A DNA stretch of 5,606 nt from an uncultured Verrucomicrobiota bacterium (GTDB lineage Bacteria; Verrucomicrobiota; Verrucomicrobiia; Limisphaerales; UBA9464), in the NCBI GenBank assembly GCA_903930165.1, contig CAIYXO010000088.1, positions 1 to 5,606 of the forward strand. The letters run 5' to 3'. Below are positions 5,099 through 5,606 of this stretch, one piece after another; the stretch's first letter is position 1; every line of letters begins with the position of its first letter. A program made the translations under genes and the position numbers. The notes under the pieces are model-generated. The model made no database searches. It was not told the DNA's origin and saw nothing but the letters and a program-made list of their open reading frames with translations.

Positions 5099-5606
5099 TC
5101 AGTTCTTCATCAGGACGCCGTCGAGGTTGAGCAGGACGTTGGCCACCGTCGTCCAGGCGGCCGCCTCGGCGGGATCGAGCCCGGCAGGCAGCATTCCCAA
5201 GGGATCCGTCGCCAGCCGGAGGGCCTCTTCGTGCCGATCCGCATAGCCCACCCGTTCCGAGTCATGCAGGGCGACGAGCCTTCGGATCGCCTCCTCCGAG
5301 GCGGGGCGGCACAACACCCCTTCCAACCCCAACCGCACCCGGTCCGCCACCGTGCCGTCGGCCTGTGCCAGGCGACGTCCGAGGGCCTGGGCGCACTCGA
5401 CAAAGACCGGGTCGTTCAACGTGACGAACGCCTGCAGCGGGGTGTTGGTCGGCTGACGCCGCACGGTGCAGTTCTCGCGGCTCGGCGCGTCGAACGTCGC
5501 CATGCTGGGATAGGGCACAGTCCGCCGCCAGAAGGTGTAGATCCCACGCCGATACCGATCCTCGCCCTCGCTGGTCGACCACGACCGCTCCCCGTTGAAT
5601 GCGGCC
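5099..5606 (-). CDS. PSD1/DUF1553 domain protein, C-terminal part (gene cut by window edge)
   Basis: Only the last 168 residues are present; the gene continues past the right edge. The visible part is the C-terminal end of the DUF1553 domain of PSD1-type proteins, which in full are commonly 800-1100 residues, exported, and often begin with a planctomycete-type cytochrome c domain and DUF1549. Diagnostic stretches, counted from the edge, are RRGIYTFWRRTVP (19-31), PSMATFDAPSREN (33-45) and RRQPTNTPLQAFVTLNDPVFVE (49-70), then a helical tail ending VLLNLDGVLMKN. The frame is open through the edge, so the apparent GTG at 5518 is an internal valine codon, not a start. The biochemical role of the family is unsettled; it is expanded in Planctomycetota and Verrucomicrobiota and often lies beside DUF1501 genes, which are not seen on this side. 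Confidence 0.9.
   Translation of the reverse strand, partial: AAFNGERSWSTSEGEDRYRRGIYTFWRRTVPYPSMATFDAPSRENCTVRRQPTNTPLQAFVTLNDPVFVECAQALGRRLAQADGTVADRVRLGLEGVLCRPASEEAIRRLVALHDSERVGYADRHEEALRLATDPLGMLPAGLDPAEAAAWTTVANVLLNLDGVLMKN

Noticed and set aside
5516..5518. GTG at 5518 as the start of a small 139-residue minus-strand gene
   Set aside because: The frame continues open to the window edge with the conserved family sequence YTFWRRT directly before it, so this is the interior of a longer PSD1/DUF1553 gene.
1..5606. CRISPR array, transposase, tRNA or rRNA gene, phage or defence genes
   Set aside because: I looked for regularly spaced repeats, recognisable transposase or nuclease motifs and RNA gene signatures on both strands and saw none.

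Overview
The window reads as an ordinary, high-GC chromosomal segment of a bacterium from the Planctomycetota–Verrucomicrobiota side of the PVC group, most likely Verrucomicrobiota. Three things point there: a prepilin-like secreted protein with the FTLIE leader and a C-terminal H-X9-DG motif; the C-terminal end of a PSD1/DUF1553 protein (a family expanded in these phyla); and a secreted hydrolase with an N-terminal module ending in FFRV, a style common in verrucomicrobial exported proteins. The phylum assignment is inference from protein families, with no marker gene to confirm it.

Layout. Bases 1-433 hold no convincing gene but are rich in small inverted repeats: two 6+2+6 hairpins, a 14-bp perfect palindrome, a hairpin that looks like a minus-strand terminator or a dispersed repeat, and an iterated ACCCGGTT motif next to a near-perfect inverted repeat just before the first gene. 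Then come four plus-strand genes: a TrmO-type tRNA methyltransferase (434-1258), a secreted alpha/beta hydrolase of the secretory-lipase type (1415-2827), an aspartate kinase (2913-4130) closed by a strong hairpin (4158-4189), and an H-X9-DG prepilin-like protein (4319-5077). A minus-strand gene, the 3' part of a PSD1/DUF1553 protein (5099 to beyond the right edge), converges on the last of these with a 21-bp gap.

The genes do not form an obvious pathway. They cover tRNA modification, extracellular ester hydrolysis, aspartate-family amino acid synthesis, surface or secreted pseudopilin-like function, and a poorly understood exported family. Gaps of 85-188 bp and the strong hairpin after the kinase suggest mostly separate transcription units. 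No start codon has a clear Shine-Dalgarno sequence.

I do not see a new multi-gene system here. The best second looks are: a candidate internal translation start inside the aspartate kinase that would yield a separate regulatory beta subunit; a probable disulfide tying together the catalytic Asp and His loops of the hydrolase; and remnants of dispersed intergenic repeats.
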